A DNA stretch of 64,000 nucleotides from Urophycis tenuis (lineage: Eukaryota; Chordata; Actinopteri; Gadiformes; Phycidae), in assembly GCA_036785325.1 (NCBI GenBank), contig JAXIVH010000050.1, forward strand, positions 992,001-1,056,000. The letters run 5' to 3'. Each line of letters begins with the position of its first letter. Position 1 is the stretch's first letter. This document shows positions 23,087-35,544 of this stretch, one piece after another. Under the pieces are notes generated by a model, which saw nothing but the letters and a program-made list of their open reading frames with translations, did no database searches and was not told the DNA's origin. The translations under genes were made by a program, and so were the position numbers.

Positions 23087-25135
23087 TATCTCGATGACCC
23101 CCCCCACCTCATCCAACGACTCGGTAGTTGAATAGGGGATCAAAGGCAGTTGCACTCGCCAATATCTAGTCATCCGCAGCTCTCTTTCCCCATATTACCA
23201 AGAATGAAGTAAAACGAAATGGTTATCTGTCTTGTTGTGATATAACCGCTGATTTGGAGATATAGACTTGTTTTTCCTTTTCCCAAAGGTTTTCTTTGTT
23301 CCAAGATGAAGGTCAATCTAGTTTGAGTGAAGGTACTTCCAATGCATTGGTATATTTACTTATTTGAATAAAGACGAGTCACAGCTGGAGTGAGACTTTT
23401 CTTTTCCATTTCTATTTTAGTATAAACGTGCTATCGAAATATTAGGACACGTCATCAGTAGTGGACCCTGGGATCATAGGGTGTTTCTGGCCATTGTCAC
23501 TATACACCCTCACCCAAGGGAGGCCCCCCCTGAGAGTGATCAATTCTCAAGGTGTGTCGTTTCCGAAATGGAATTGGTATTGGGTTTAAGCTTTTTTAGG
23601 AGTGATCATTTGTTGAGGTAACGTCGAGGTAAGTAAAGGTAAGTAAAACACTTTTTAGGATACATTGTTTTGGTTATGGAGAGGAGGGGGCACATACTTA
23701 CCCCCTGACCAGCACAAACCAGTTGTTAACACCGCTAGGTAGCCCTGGTTTGGCCAATCAGGGCCGGAGCTTGGTTCTTGTCCTCTGTTGGGTCCAGATG
23801 AACTAGCAGAAAACTGGGGTCACGAAGGACCGAGGCCAGCCGTGACAAAGCACTGCCTCCACGGTCCCCCAATGCAGCTATCCTCAGCGATGGGTGTCCA
23901 GACCTAGGAAAGACCAAGACCAGCCCCGACCAGCGGTGCCTTCCCAGTCGGTCCCAGGGTAGGAAAGGCCAAGGCCAGCCGCGACTAAGCACTGCCTCCC
24001 TGGCCCCTCCAGGACCCCATGCCGAACAGCCTGTTAATAACAATTCCTGTGCCCCATACACCGCGCGACTACAGAGATTGTGTAGGAAGTTGACCTTAGA
24101 GAAGACTCAATGGCTTACTTTCCTCACCCAAAACAACAATTTCTTGGGGTAGTCTATTCTCGCCGTAGGTACTTCGGTAATGGGTTTTTTTGTGAAAAGT
24201 TTTCCGGATGAAATGCATGCTGGGTAATTGTCTTCTTCCTCCAATATGTCAAGTGTAGGTTAAGGTTAGGGTAGATTTAGGGGTAGAGTTAGCAGTTAAC
24301 CTTAACGTTAGGTTTGAAGTAAATGGGAGGGGTTGCGGTTAGGGTTAAGGTTAGGGCTGAGGTTAGGGTTAGGTATAAGGTTACGGTTTAGGGTTAAGGT
24401 TAGGGTTAAGGTTAGGGTTACGGTTAGGGCTAAGGTTAGGGCTAAGGTTAGAGTAAGGGTTAGGGTTAGCGTTACGGTTAGGGTAAGGTTAGGGTTAGGG
24501 TTAGAGGTTAGGGGTTAGGGTTAAGATGAGGGCTGAGGTTAGGGTTAAGGTTAGGGCTGAGGTTAGGGTTAGGTTTAAGATTAGGGATAAGGTTAGGGTT
24601 GGGGTTACGGCTGAGATTGGGGTTAAGGTTAGGGTTGAGGTTAGGGTTAGTGTTATGGATAAGGTTAGGTTAAGTGTTAGGGCCAAGGTTAGGGTTAAGG
24701 TTATGGTTAAGATTAGGGTTAGGGCTAAGGTTAGGGTTAGGGTTATGGCTGAGGTTAGGGTTAAGGTTAGGTTTGAGGTTAGGGTTAAGGTTAGGGCCAA
24801 GGTTAGGGTTAGGGTTAAGGTTAGGGTTAGGGCTAAGGTTAGGGTTAGGGTTATGGCTGAGGCTAGGGTTAGGGCTAAAGTTAGGGCAAAGGTTAGAGTT
24901 AGGGTTAGCGTTAGAGTTAGGGTAGGGTTAGTGTTGGAGGTTAGGGTAGGCTTAGGGTTAGAGTTAGAGTAGGGGTTAGGGTTAGAGTTAGAGTAGGGGT
25001 TAGGGTTAGTGTTAAGGCTAAGGTTAGGGGTTGAGGTTAGTGTTAAGATTAGGGCCAAGGTAAGGGTTAGTGTTAGGGTTGAGTTAGGGTTAGGGCTAAG
25101 GTTAGGCCTATGGTTAGGGTTGGGTTCGTTAGAGT
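23087..25135. repeat. U7: macrosatellite unit, short form (2049 bp)
   Basis: Array 24257-25125; it lacks the 18-bp GCTAGAATTAGGGTTAGG step present in most units, making this the shortest full unit of the block. The short-form junction is at about 25121-25130. Confidence 0.95.
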
Positions 25136-25750
25136 TATCTCGATGACCCCCCCCCACCTCATCCAACGACTCGGTAGTTGAATAGGGGATCAAAGGCAGT
25201 TGCACTCGCCAATATCTAGTCATCCGCAGCTCTCTTTTCCCATATTACCAAGAATGAAGTAAAACGAAATGGTTATCTGTCTTGTTGTGATATAACCGCT
25301 GATTTGGAGATATAGACTTGTTTTTCCTTTTCCCAAAGGTTTTCTTTGTTCCAAGATGGAGGTCAATCTAGTTTGATTGAAGGTACTTCCAATGCATTGG
25401 TATATTTACTTATTTGAATAAAGACGAGTCACAGCTGGAGTGAGACTTTTCTTTTCCATTTCTATTTTAGTATAAACATGCTATCGAAATATTAGGACAC
25501 GTCATCAGTAGTGGACCCTGGGATCATAGGGTGTTTCTGGCCATTGTCACTATACACCCTCACCCAAGGGAGGCCCCCCCGAGAGTGATCAATTCTCAAG
25601 GTGTGTCGTTTCCGAAATGGAATTGGTATTGGGTTTAAGCTTTTTTAGGAGTGATCATTTGTTGAGGTAACGTCGAGGTAAGTAAAGGTAAGTAAAACAC
25701 TTTTTAGGATACATTGTTTTGGTTATGGAGAGGAGGGGGCACATACTTAC

Positions 25751-26117
25751 CCCCTGACCAGCACAAACCAGTTGTTAACACCGCTAGGTAGCCCTGGTTT
25801 GGCCAATCAGGGCCGGAGCTTGGTTCTTGTCCTCTGTTGGGTCCAGATGAACTAGCAGAAAACTGGGGTCACGAAGGACCGAGGCCAGCCGTGACAAAGC
25901 ACTGCCTCCACGGTCCCCCAATGCAGCTATCCTCAGCGATGGGTGTCCAGACCTAGGAAAGACCAAGACCAGCCCCGACCAGCGGTGCCTTCCCAGTCGG
26001 TCCCAGGGTAGGAAAGGCCAAGGCCAGCCGCGACTAAGCACTGCCTCCCTGGCCCCTCCAGGACCCCATGCCGAACAGCCTGTTAATAACAATTCCTGTG
26101 CCCCATACACCGCGCGA
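25751..26117 (-). other. Exon-like block of the macrosatellite unit, 367 nt, minus strand
   Basis: On the minus strand an acceptor-like run (CTACACAATCTCTGTAG) ends just before 26117, and the donor GTAAGTATGT follows 25751 with a 9-10-base match to U1 snRNA. A 108-codon frame (MYGAQELLLTGC...ALIGQTRAT) lies at 25784-26110. The block is GC-rich and contains three degenerate copies of a motif built around CCAGCC..CGAC....TGCCTCC. The same block, also 367 nt, is in diverged unit V1 at 61993-62359. The frame gives no sign of protein constraint, so a non-coding exon or promoter-like GC block is at least as likely. Confidence 0.45.
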
Positions 26118-26305
26118 CTACAGAGATTGTGTAGGAAGTTGACCTTAGAGAAGACTCAATGGCTTACTTTCCTCACCCAAAACAACAATTTCTTGGGGTA
26201 GTCTATTCTCGCCGTAGGTACTTCGGTAATGGGTTTTTTTGTGAAAAGTTTTCCGGATGAAATGGATGCTGGGTAATTGTCTTCTTCCTCCAATATGTCA
26301 AGTGT

Positions 26306-27227
26306 AGGTTAAGGTTAGGGTAGATTTAGGGGTAGAGTTAGCAGTTAACCTTAACGTTAGGTTTGAAGTAAATGGGAGGGGTTGCGGTTAGGGTTAAGGT
26401 TAGGGCTGAGGTTAGGGTTAGGTATAAGGTTACGGTTTAGGGTTAAGGTTAGGGTTAAGGTTAGGGTTACGGTTAGGGCTAAGGTTAGGGCTAAGGTTAG
26501 AGTAAGGGTTAGGGTTAGCGTTACGGTTAGGGTAAGGTTAGGGTTAGGGTTAGAGGTTAGGGGTTAGGGTTAAGATGAGGGCTGAGGTTAGGGTTAAGGT
26601 TAGGGCTGAGGTTAGGGTTAGGTTTAAGGTTAGGGATAAGGTTAGGGTTGGGGTTACGGCTGAGATTGGGGTTAAGGTTAGGGTTGAGATTAGGGTTAGT
26701 GTTATGGATAAGGTTAGGTTAAGTGTTAGGGCCAAGGTTAGGGTTAAGGTTATGGTTAAGATTAGGGTTAGGGCTAGAATTAGGGTTAGGGCTAAGGTTA
26801 GGGTTAGGGTTATGGCTGAGGTTAGGGTTAAGGTTAGGTTTGAGGTTAGTGTTAAGGTTAGGGCCAAGGTTAGGTTTAGGGTTAAGGTTAGGGTTAGGGC
26901 TAAGGTTAGGGTTAGGGTTATGGCTGAGGCTAGGGTTAGGGCTAAAGTTAGGGCAAAGGTTAGAGTTAGGGTTAGCGTTAGAGTTAGGGTAGGGTTAGTG
27001 TTGGAGGTTAGGGTAGGCTTAGGGTTAGAGTTAGAGTAGGGGTTAGGGTTAGAGTTAGAGTAGGGGTTAGGGTTAGTGTTAAGGCTAAGGTTAGGGGTTG
27101 AGGTTAGTGTTAAGATTAGGGCCAAGGTAAGGGTTAGTGTTAGGGTTGAGTTAGGGTTAGGGCTAAGGTTAGGCCTATGGTTAGGGTTGGGGTTGAGGTT
27201 ATCCCTAGGGTTAGAGTTAGAGCTAGA
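26306..27227 (+). repeat. Degenerate telomere-like (TTAGGG) array of U8
   Basis: About 920 bp of six-base periodicity built from TTAGGG and variants TTAAGG, CTAAGG, CTGAGG, TTAGCG, TTAGAG and TTATGG, with occasional 7-base steps. The G-rich strand is the + strand, as in every other unit. The variants occur in nearly the same order in all units, so the degeneration happened before amplification. Long reading frames here (LTLTLT on minus, RVKVRV on plus) arise from the repeat and are not genes. Confidence 0.95.
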
Positions 27228-27901
27228 GATTGAGGAAGGTAGAGTCAAGGTGAGACAGTCTGTACGGACTGAACTCACCCCCGCCGGATCGGGCTAGTAC
27301 ACTCTATCTCCCCCAACTCCCTCATTTCCATGAGGGAAGACAGGGGAGAAGAGATGGGAGGAGTATATATATTTAATATATATTTTTTTAGTAAATAAAT
27401 ACATCGAGAGACTCACAGCTGGAGTGGGTTTTAATCTTTGTATTCAAGGTTGTTCCTCCTCTTTTGATTCCTCGCTGGTGGTGCGTCGTCTCCACCTAGT
27501 GGTCGTTTTGTGAAGAAGAGTTATAGAAATAGAAATAGAAATACTCTATTGTTCCCAGGTTGGGAAATTGCATTAATAGGTAAGTAATAATAATAATAAC
27601 AATAATAATAGGTAATTGCAATAGTTGGTAAGGTAATCTATATTTAATTTATTTATTTATATTTGTATATTTATTTAGTCTATTTATTTATTCATTTTTG
27701 TTTATTTATTTATTTAGATAAAGAGGATCACAGCTGGAGTGAGTTTTTAGTCTTTGTGTTAAAGGCTGGTTGCCTTCTTTTGATTCTTCAGTGGTGGTCC
27801 ATCGCCTCCATCTAGTGGTCGTTTTGTGAATAACAGTTGGTAAGGTAATATAAATGGGTTGTGTAGAGAGCCCGTTCTTTCGATGGCCCTGGCTCGGTTA
27901 G
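27191..27901. repeat. Long-form-specific segment of U8 (~711 bp)
   Basis: Present in long units and absent from short ones. It starts at GGTTGAGGTTATCC and ends at CTCGGTTAG, just before GTTCGTTAG. Short units join TTGG directly to GTTCG, with GGTT shared at both breakpoints. Contents: the array end, a GC-moderate stretch, a TATATATTTAATATAT run, a ~112-bp sequence (27408-27519) with a second diverged copy at 27723-27836 (both ending near CTAGTGGTCGTTTTGTGAA), the LINE tail between them, and AT-rich simple repeats. Confidence 0.9.
27521..27580 (-). mobile_element. LINE 3' tail within U8
   Basis: Same truncated tail as in U2, but the polyadenylation motif reads AATAGA. It lies between the two ~112-bp repeats, followed by (TAA)n and (ATTT)n runs to about 27720. 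Confidence 0.65.
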
Positions 27902-27913
27902 GTTCGTTAGAGT

Positions 27914-30692
27914 TATCTCGATGACCCCCCCCCACCTCATCCAACGACTCGGTAGTTGAATAGGGGATCAAAGGCAGTTGCACTCGCCAATATCTAGTCA
28001 TCCGCAGCTCTCTTTTCCCATATTACCAAGAATGAAGTAAAACGAAATGGTTATCTGTCTTGTTGTGATATAACCGCTGATTTGGAGATATAGACTTGTT
28101 TTTCCTTTTCCCAAAGGTTTTCTTTGTTCCAAGATGGAGGTCAATCTAGTTTGATTGAAGGTACTTCCAATGCATTGGTATATTTACTTATTTGAATAAA
28201 GACGAGTCACAGCTGGAGTGAGACTTTTCTTTTCCATTTCTATTTTAGTATAAACGTGCTATCGAAATATTAGGACACGTCATCAGTAGTGGACCCTGGG
28301 ATCATAGGGTGTTTCTGGCCATTGTCACTATACACCCTCACCCAAGGGAGGCCCCCCCGAGAGTGATCAATTCTCAAGGTGTGTCGTTTCCGAAATGGAA
28401 TTGGTATTGGGTTTAAGCTTTTTTAGGAGTGATCATTTGTTGAGGTAACGTCGAGGTAAGTAAAGGTAAGTAAAACACTTTTTAGGATACATTGTTTTGG
28501 TTATGGAGAGGAGGGGGCACATACTTACCCCCTGACCAGCACAAACCAGTTGTTAACACCGCTAGGTAGCCCTGGTTTGGCCAATCAGGGCCGGAGCTTG
28601 GTTCTTGTCCTCTGTTGGGTCCCGATGAACTAGCAGAAAACTGGGGTCACGAAGGACCGAGGCCAGCCGTGACAAAGCACTGCCTCCACGGTCCCCCAAT
28701 GCAGCTATCCTCAGCGATGGGTGTCCAGACCTAGGAAAGACCAAGACCAGCCCCGACCAGCGGTGCCTTCCCAGTCGGTCCCAGGGTAGGAAAGGCCAAG
28801 GCCAGCCGCGACTAAGCACTGCCTCCCTGGCCCCTCCAGGACCCCATGCCGAACAGCCTGTTAATAACAATTCCTGTGCCCCATACACCGCGCGACTACA
28901 GAGATTGTGTAGGAAGTTGACCTTAGAGAAGACTCAATGGCTTACTTTCCTCACCCAAAACAACAATTTCTTGGGGTAGTCTATTCTCGCCGTAGGTACT
29001 TCGGTAATGGGTTTTTTTTTTTTTTTAAGTTTTCCGGATGAAATGCATGCTGGGTAATTGTCTTCTTCCTCCAATATGTCAAGTGTAGGTTAAGGTTAGG
29101 GTAGATTTAGGGGTAGAGTTAGCAGTTAACCTTAATGTTAGGTTTGAAGTAAATGGGAGGGGTTGCGGTTAGGGTTAAGGTTAGGGCTGAGGTTAGGGTT
29201 AGGTATAAGGTTACGGTTTAGGGTTAAGGTTAGGGTTAAGGTTAGGGTTACGGTTAGGGCTAAGGTTAGGGCTAAGGTTAGAGTAAGGGTTAGGGTTAGC
29301 GTTACGGTTAGGGTAAGGTTAGGGTTAGGGTTAGAGGTTAGGGGTTAGGGGTTAGGGTTAAGATGAGGGCTGAGGTTAGGGTTAAGGTTAGGGCTGAGGT
29401 TAGGGTTAGGTTTAAGGTTAGGGATAAGGTTAGGGTTGGGGTTACGGCTGAAATTGGGGTTAAGGTTAGGGTTGAGGTTAGGGTTAGTGTTATGGATAAG
29501 GTTAGGTTAAGTGTTAGGGCCAAGGTTAGGGTTAAGGTTATGGTTAAGATTAGGGTTAGGGCTAGAATTAGGGTTAGGGCTAAGGTTAGGGTTAGGGTTA
29601 TGGCTAAGGTTAGGGTTAAGGTTAGGTTTGAGGTTAGTGTTAAGGTTAGGGCCAAGGTTAGGGTTAGGGTTAAGGTTAGGGTTAGGGCTAAGGTTAGGGT
29701 TAGGGTTATGGCTGAGGCTAGGGTTAGGGCTAAAGTTAGGGCAAAGGTTAGAGTTAGGGTTAGCGTTAGAGTTAGGGTAGGGTTAGTGTTGGAGGTTAGG
29801 GTAGGCTTAGGGTTAGAGTTAGAGTAGGGGTTAGGGTTAGAGTTAGAGTAGGGGTTAGGGTTAGTGTTAAGGCTAAGGTTAGGGGTTGAGGTTAGTGTTA
29901 AGATTAGGGCCAAGGTAAGGGTTAGTGTTAGGGTTGAGTTAGGGTTAGGGCTAAGGTTAGGCCTATGGTTAGGGTTGGGGTTGAGGTTATCCCTAGGGTT
30001 AGAGTTAGAGCTAGAGATTGAGGAAGGTAGAGTCAAGGTGAGACAGTCTGTACGGACTGAACTCACCCCCGCCGGATCGGGCTAGTACACTCTATCTCCC
30101 CCAACTCCCTCATTTCCATGAGGGAAGACAGGGGAGAAGAGATGGGAGGAGTATATATATTTAATATATTTTTTTTTAGTAAATAAATACATCGAGAGAC
30201 TCACCGCTGGAGTGGGTTTTAATCTTTGTATTCAAGGTTGTTCCTCCTCTTTTGATTCCTCGCTGGTGGTGCGTCGTCTCCACCTAGTGGTCGTTTTGTG
30301 AAGAAGAGTTATAGAAATAGAAATAGAAATACTCTATTGTTCCCAGGTTGGGAAATTGCATTAATAGGTAAGTAATAATAATAATAATAGGTAATTGCAA
30401 TAGTTGGTAAGGTAATCTATATTTAATTTATTTATTTATATTTGTATATTTATTTAGTCTATTTATTTATTCATTTTTGTTTATTTATTTATTTAGATAA
30501 AGAGGATCACAGCTGGAGTGAGTTTTTAGTCTTTGTGTTAAAGGCTGGTTGCCTTCTTTTGATTCTTCAGTGGTGGTCCATCGCCTCCATCTAGTGGTCG
30601 TTTTGTGAATAACAGTTGGTAAGGTAATATAAATGGGTTGTGTAGAGAGCCCGTTCTTTCGATGGCCCTGGCTCGGTTAGGTTCGTTAGAGT
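27914..30692. repeat. U9: macrosatellite unit, long form (2779 bp)
   Basis: Array 29087-30016. At 29012-29026 a run of 15 T replaces the usual T7-GTGAAAA of the linker. The exon-like block has a private change (GGGTCCCGATG near 28619). Confidence 0.95.
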
Positions 30693-32765
30693 TATCTCGA
30701 TGACCCCCCCCACCTCATCCAACGACTCGGTAGTTGAATAGGGGATCAAAGGCAGTTGCACTCGCCAATATCTAGTCATCCGCAGCTCTCTTTTCCCATA
30801 TTACCAAGAATGAAGTAAAACGAAATGGTTATCTGTCTTGTTGTGATATAACCGCTGATTTGGAGATATAGACTTGTTTTTCCTTTTCCCAAAGGTTTTC
30901 TTTGTTCCAAGATGAAGGTCAATCTAGTTTGATTGAAGGTACTTCCAATGCATTGGTTTATTTACTAATTTGAATAAAGACGAGTCACAGCTGGAGTGAG
31001 ACTTTTCTTTTCCATTTCTATTTTAGTATAAACGTGCTATCGAAATATTAGGACACGTCATCAGTAGTGGACCCTGGGATCATAGGGTGTTTCTGGCCAT
31101 TGTCACTATACACCCTCACCCAAGGGAGGCCCCCCCGAGAGTGATCAATTCTCAAGGTGTGTCGTTTCCGAAATGGAATTGGTATTGGGTTTAAGCTTTT
31201 TTAGGAGTGATCATTTGTTGAGGTAACGTCGAGGTAAGTAAAGGTAAGTAAAACACTTTTTAGGATACATTGTTTTGGTTATGGAGAGGAGGGGGCACAT
31301 ACTTACCCCCTGACCAGCACAAACCAGTTGTTAACACCGCTAGGTAGCCCTGGTTTGGCCAATCAGGGCCGGAGCTTGGTTCTTGTCCTCTGTTGGGTCC
31401 AGATGAACTAGCAGAAAACTGGGGTCACGAAGGACCGAGGCCAGCTGTGACAAAGCACTGCCTCCACGGTCCCCCAATGCAGCTATCCTCAGCGATGGGT
31501 GTCCAGACCTAGGAAAGACCAAGACCAGCCCCGACCAGCGGTGCCTTCCCAGTCGGTCCCAGGGTAGGAAAGGCCAAGGCCAGCCGCGACTAAGCACTGC
31601 CTCCCTGGCCCCTCCAGGACCCCATGCCGAACAGCCTGTTAATAACAATTCCTGTGCCCCATACACCGCGCGACTACAGCGATTGTGTAGGAAGTTGACC
31701 TTAGAGAAGACTCAATGGCTTACTTTCCTCACCCAAAACAACAATTTCTTGGGGTAGTCTATTCTCGCCGTAGGTACTTCGGTAATGGGTTTTTTTGTGA
31801 AAAGTTTTCCGGATGAAATGCATCCTGGGTAATTGTCTTCTTCCTCCAATATGTCAAGTGTAGGTTAAGGTTAGGGTAGATTTAGGGGTAGAGTTAGCAG
31901 TTAACCTTAACGTTAGGTTTGAAGTAAATGGGAGGGGTTGCGGTTAGGGTTAAGGTTAGGGCTGAGGTTAGGGTTAGGTATAAGGTTACGGTTTAGGGTT
32001 AAGGTTAGGGTTAAGGTTAGGGTTAGGGTTACGGTTAGGGCTAAGGTTAGGGCTAAGGTTAGAGTAAGGGTTAGGGTTAGCGTTACGGTTAGGGTAAGGT
32101 TAGGGTTAGAGGTTAGGGGTTAGGGGTTAGGGTTAAGATGAGGGCTGAGGTTAGGGTTAAGGTTAGGGCTGAGGTTAGGGTTAGGTTTAAGGTTAGGGAT
32201 AAGGTTAGGGTTGGGGTTACGGCTGAGATTGGGGTTAAGGTTAGGGTTGAGGTTAGGGTTAGTGTTATGGATAAGGTTAGGTTAAGTGTTAGGGCCAAGG
32301 TTAGGGTTAAGGTTATGGTTAAGATTAGGGTTTGGGCTAGAATTAGGGTTAGGGCTAAGGTTAGGGTTAGGGTTATGGCTGAGGTTAGGGTTAAGGTTAG
32401 GTTTGAGGTTAGTGTTAAGGTTAGGGCCAAGGTTAGGGTTAGGGTTAAGGTTAGGGTTAGGGCTAAGGTTAGGGTTAGGGTTATGGCTGAGGCTAGGGTT
32501 AGGGCTAAAGTTAGGGCAAAGGTTAGAGTTAGGGTTAGCGTTAGAGTTAGGGTAGGGTTAGTGTTGGAGGTTAGGGTAGGCTTAGGGTTAGAGTTAGAGT
32601 AGGGGTTAGGGTTAGAGTTAGAGTAGGGGTTAGGGTTAGTGTTAAGGCTAAGGTTAGGGGTTGAGGTTAGTGTTAAGATTAGGGCCAAGGTAAGGGTTAG
32701 TGTTAGGGTTGAGTTCGGGTTAGGGCTAAGGTTAGGCCTATGGTTAGGGTTGGGTTCGTTAGAGT
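30693..32765. repeat. U10: macrosatellite unit, short form (2073 bp)
   Basis: Array 31862-32755. Private variants include GGTTTATTTACTAATTTG near 30956 and CAGCTGTGAC near 31442. Ends with the standard short-form junction. Confidence 0.95.
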
Positions 32766-35544
32766 TATCTCGATGACCCCCCCCCACCTCATCCAACGAC
32801 TCGGTAGTTGAATAGGGGATCAAAGGCAGTTGCACTCGCCAATATCTAGTCATCCGCAGCTCTCTTTTCCCATATTACCAAGAATGAAGTAAAACGAAAT
32901 GGTTATCTGTCTTGTTGTGATATAACCGCTGATTTGGAGATATAGACTTGTTTTTCCTTTTCCCAAAGGTTTTCTTTGTTCCAAGATGGAGGTCAATCTA
33001 GTTTGATTGAAGGTACTTCCAATGCATTGGTATATTTACTTATTTGAATAAAGACGAGTCACAGCTGGAGTGAAACTTTTCTTTTCCATTTCTATTTTAG
33101 TATAAACGTGCTATCGAAATATTAGGACACGTCATCAGTAGTGGACCCTGGGATCATAGGGTGTTTCTGGCCATTGTCACTATACACCCTCACCCAAGGG
33201 AGGCCCCCCCGAGAGTGATCAATTCTCAAGGTGTGTCGTTTCCGAAATGGAATTGGTAATGGGTTTAAGCTTTTTTAGGAGTGATCATTTGTTGAGGTAA
33301 CGTCGAGGTAAGTAAAGGTAAGTAAAACACTTTTTAGGATACATTGTTTTGGTTATGGAGAGGAGGGGGCACATACTTACCCCCTGACCAGCACAAACCA
33401 GTTGTTAACACCGCTAGGTAGCCCTGGTTTGGCAAATCAGGGCCGGAGCTTGGTTCTTGTCCTCTGTTGGGTCCAGATGAACTAGCAGAAAACTGGGGTC
33501 ACGAAGGACCGAGGCCAGCCGTGACAAAGCACTGCCTCCACGGTCCCCCAATGCAGCTATCCTCAGCGATGGGTGTCCAGACCTAGGAAAGACCAAGACC
33601 AGCCCCGACCAGCGGTGCCTTCCCAGTCGGTCCCAGGATAGGAAAGGCCAAGGCCAGCCGCGACTAAGCACTGCCTCCCTGGCCCCTCCAGGACCCCATG
33701 CGGAACAGCCTGTTAATAACAATTCCTGTGCCCCATACACCGCGCGACTACAGAGATTGTGTAGGAAGTTGACCTTAGAGAAGACTCAATGGCTTACTTT
33801 CCTCACCCAAAACAACAATTTCTTGGGGTAGTCTATTCTCGCCGTAGGTACTTCGGTAATGGGTTTTTTTGTGAAAAGTTTTCCGGATGAAATGCATGCT
33901 GGGTAATTGTCTTCTTCCTCCAATATGTCAAGTGTAGGTTAAGGTTAGGGTAGATTTAGGGGTAGAGTTAGCAGTTAACCTTAACGTTAGGTTTGAAGTA
34001 AATGGGAGGGGTTGCGGTTAGGGTTAAGGTTAGGGCTGAGGTTAGGGTTAGGTATAAGGTTACGGTTTAGGGTTAAGGTTAGGGTTAAGGTTAGGGTTAC
34101 GGTTAGGGCTAAGGTTAGGGCTAAGGTTAGAGTAAGGGTTAGGGTTAGCGTTACGGTTAGGGTAAGGTTAGGGTTAGGTTTAGAGGTTAGGGGTTAGGGG
34201 TTAGGGTTAAGATGAGGGCTGAGGTTAGGGTTAAGGTTAGGGCTGAGGTTAGGGTTAGGTTTAAGGTTAGGGATAAGGTTAGGGTTGGGGTTACGGCTGA
34301 GATTGGGGTTAAGGTTAGGGTTGAGGTTAGGGTTAGTGTTATGGATAAGGTTAGGTTAAGTGTTAGGGCCAAGGTTAGGGTTAAGGTTATGGTTAAGATT
34401 AGGGTTAGGGCTAGAATTAGGGTTAGGGCTAAGGTTAGGGTTAGGGTTATGGCTGAGGTTAGGGTTAAGGTTAGGTTTGAGGTTAGTGTTAAGGTTAGGG
34501 CCAAGGTTAGGGTTAGGGTTAAGGTTAGGGTTAGGGCTAAGGTTAGGGTTAGGGTTATGGCTGAGGCTAGGGTTAGGGCTAAATTTAGGGCAAAGGTTAG
34601 AGTTAGGGTTAGCGTTAGAGTTAGGGTAGGGTTAGTGTTGGAGGTTAGGGTAGGCTTAGGGTTAGAGTTAGAGTAGGGGTTAGGGTTAGAGTTAGAGTAG
34701 GGGTTAGGGTTAGTGTTAAGGCTAAGGTTAGGGGTTGAGGTTAGTGTTAAGATTAGGGCCAAGGTAAGGGTTAGTGTTAGGGTTGAGTTAGGATTAGGGC
34801 TAAGGTTAGGCCTATGGTTAGGGTTGGGGTTGAGGTTATCCCTAGGGTTAGAGTTAGAGCTAGAGATTGAAGAAGGTAGAGTCAAGGTGAGACAGTCTGT
34901 ACGGACTGAACTCACCCCCGCCGGATCGGGCTAGTACACTCTATCTCCCCCAACTCCCTCATTTCCATGAGGGAAGACAGGGGAGAAGAGATGGGAGGAG
35001 TATATATATTTATTTTTTTTTTTTTTAGTAAATAAATACATCGAGAGACTCACCGCTGGAGTGGGTTTTAATCTTTGTATTCAAGGTTGTTCCTCCTCTT
35101 TTGATTCCTCGCTGGTGGTGCGTCGTCTCCACCTAGTGGTCGTTTTGTGAAGAAGAGTTATAGAAATAGAAATAGAAATACTCTATTGTTCCCAGGTTGG
35201 GAAATTGCATTAATAGGTAAGTAATAATAATAATAATAATAGGTAATTGCAATAGTTGGTAAGGTAATCTATATTTAATTTATTTATTTATATTTGTATA
35301 TTTATTTAGTCTATTTATTTATTCATTTTTGTTTATTTATTTATTTAGATAAAGAGGATCACAGCTGGAGTGAGTTTTTAGTCTTTGTGTTAAAGGCTGG
35401 TTGCCTTCTTTTGATTCTTCAGTGGTGGTCCATCGCCTCCATCTAGTGGTCGTTTTGTGAATAACAGTTGGTAAGGTAATATAAATGGGTTGTGTAGAGA
35501 GCCCGTTCTTTCGATGGCCCTGGCTCGGTTAGGTTCGTTAGAGT
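32766..35544. repeat. U11: macrosatellite unit, long form (2779 bp)
   Basis: Array 33936-34865. A T14 run at 35013-35026 replaces part of the TATATATTTAATATAT stretch of the long segment. The exon-like block has three private substitutions (near 33434, 33638 and 33702). Confidence 0.95.

Larger units (their letters stand above)
25136..27913. repeat. U8: macrosatellite unit, long form (2778 bp), used here as reference
   Basis: Order of parts: a mixed-composition head (25136-25750) opening with TATCTCGATGACC and a C-run; a GC-rich exon-like block (25751-26117, minus strand); a linker (26118-26305); a degenerate TTAGGG array (26306-27227); and the long-form segment (27191-27901). Parts are annotated separately below. 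Its array carries neither the duplications nor the larger deletions seen in U1-U7 and U15. Confidence 0.96.

Noticed and set aside
25784..26110. 108-codon minus-strand frame (MYGAQELLLTGC...) as a conserved multicopy gene
   Set aside because: Across units most differences change the amino acid; outside one indel patch all six V1 substitutions do so, and U4 is frameshifted. High identity reflects recent amplification, not constraint.
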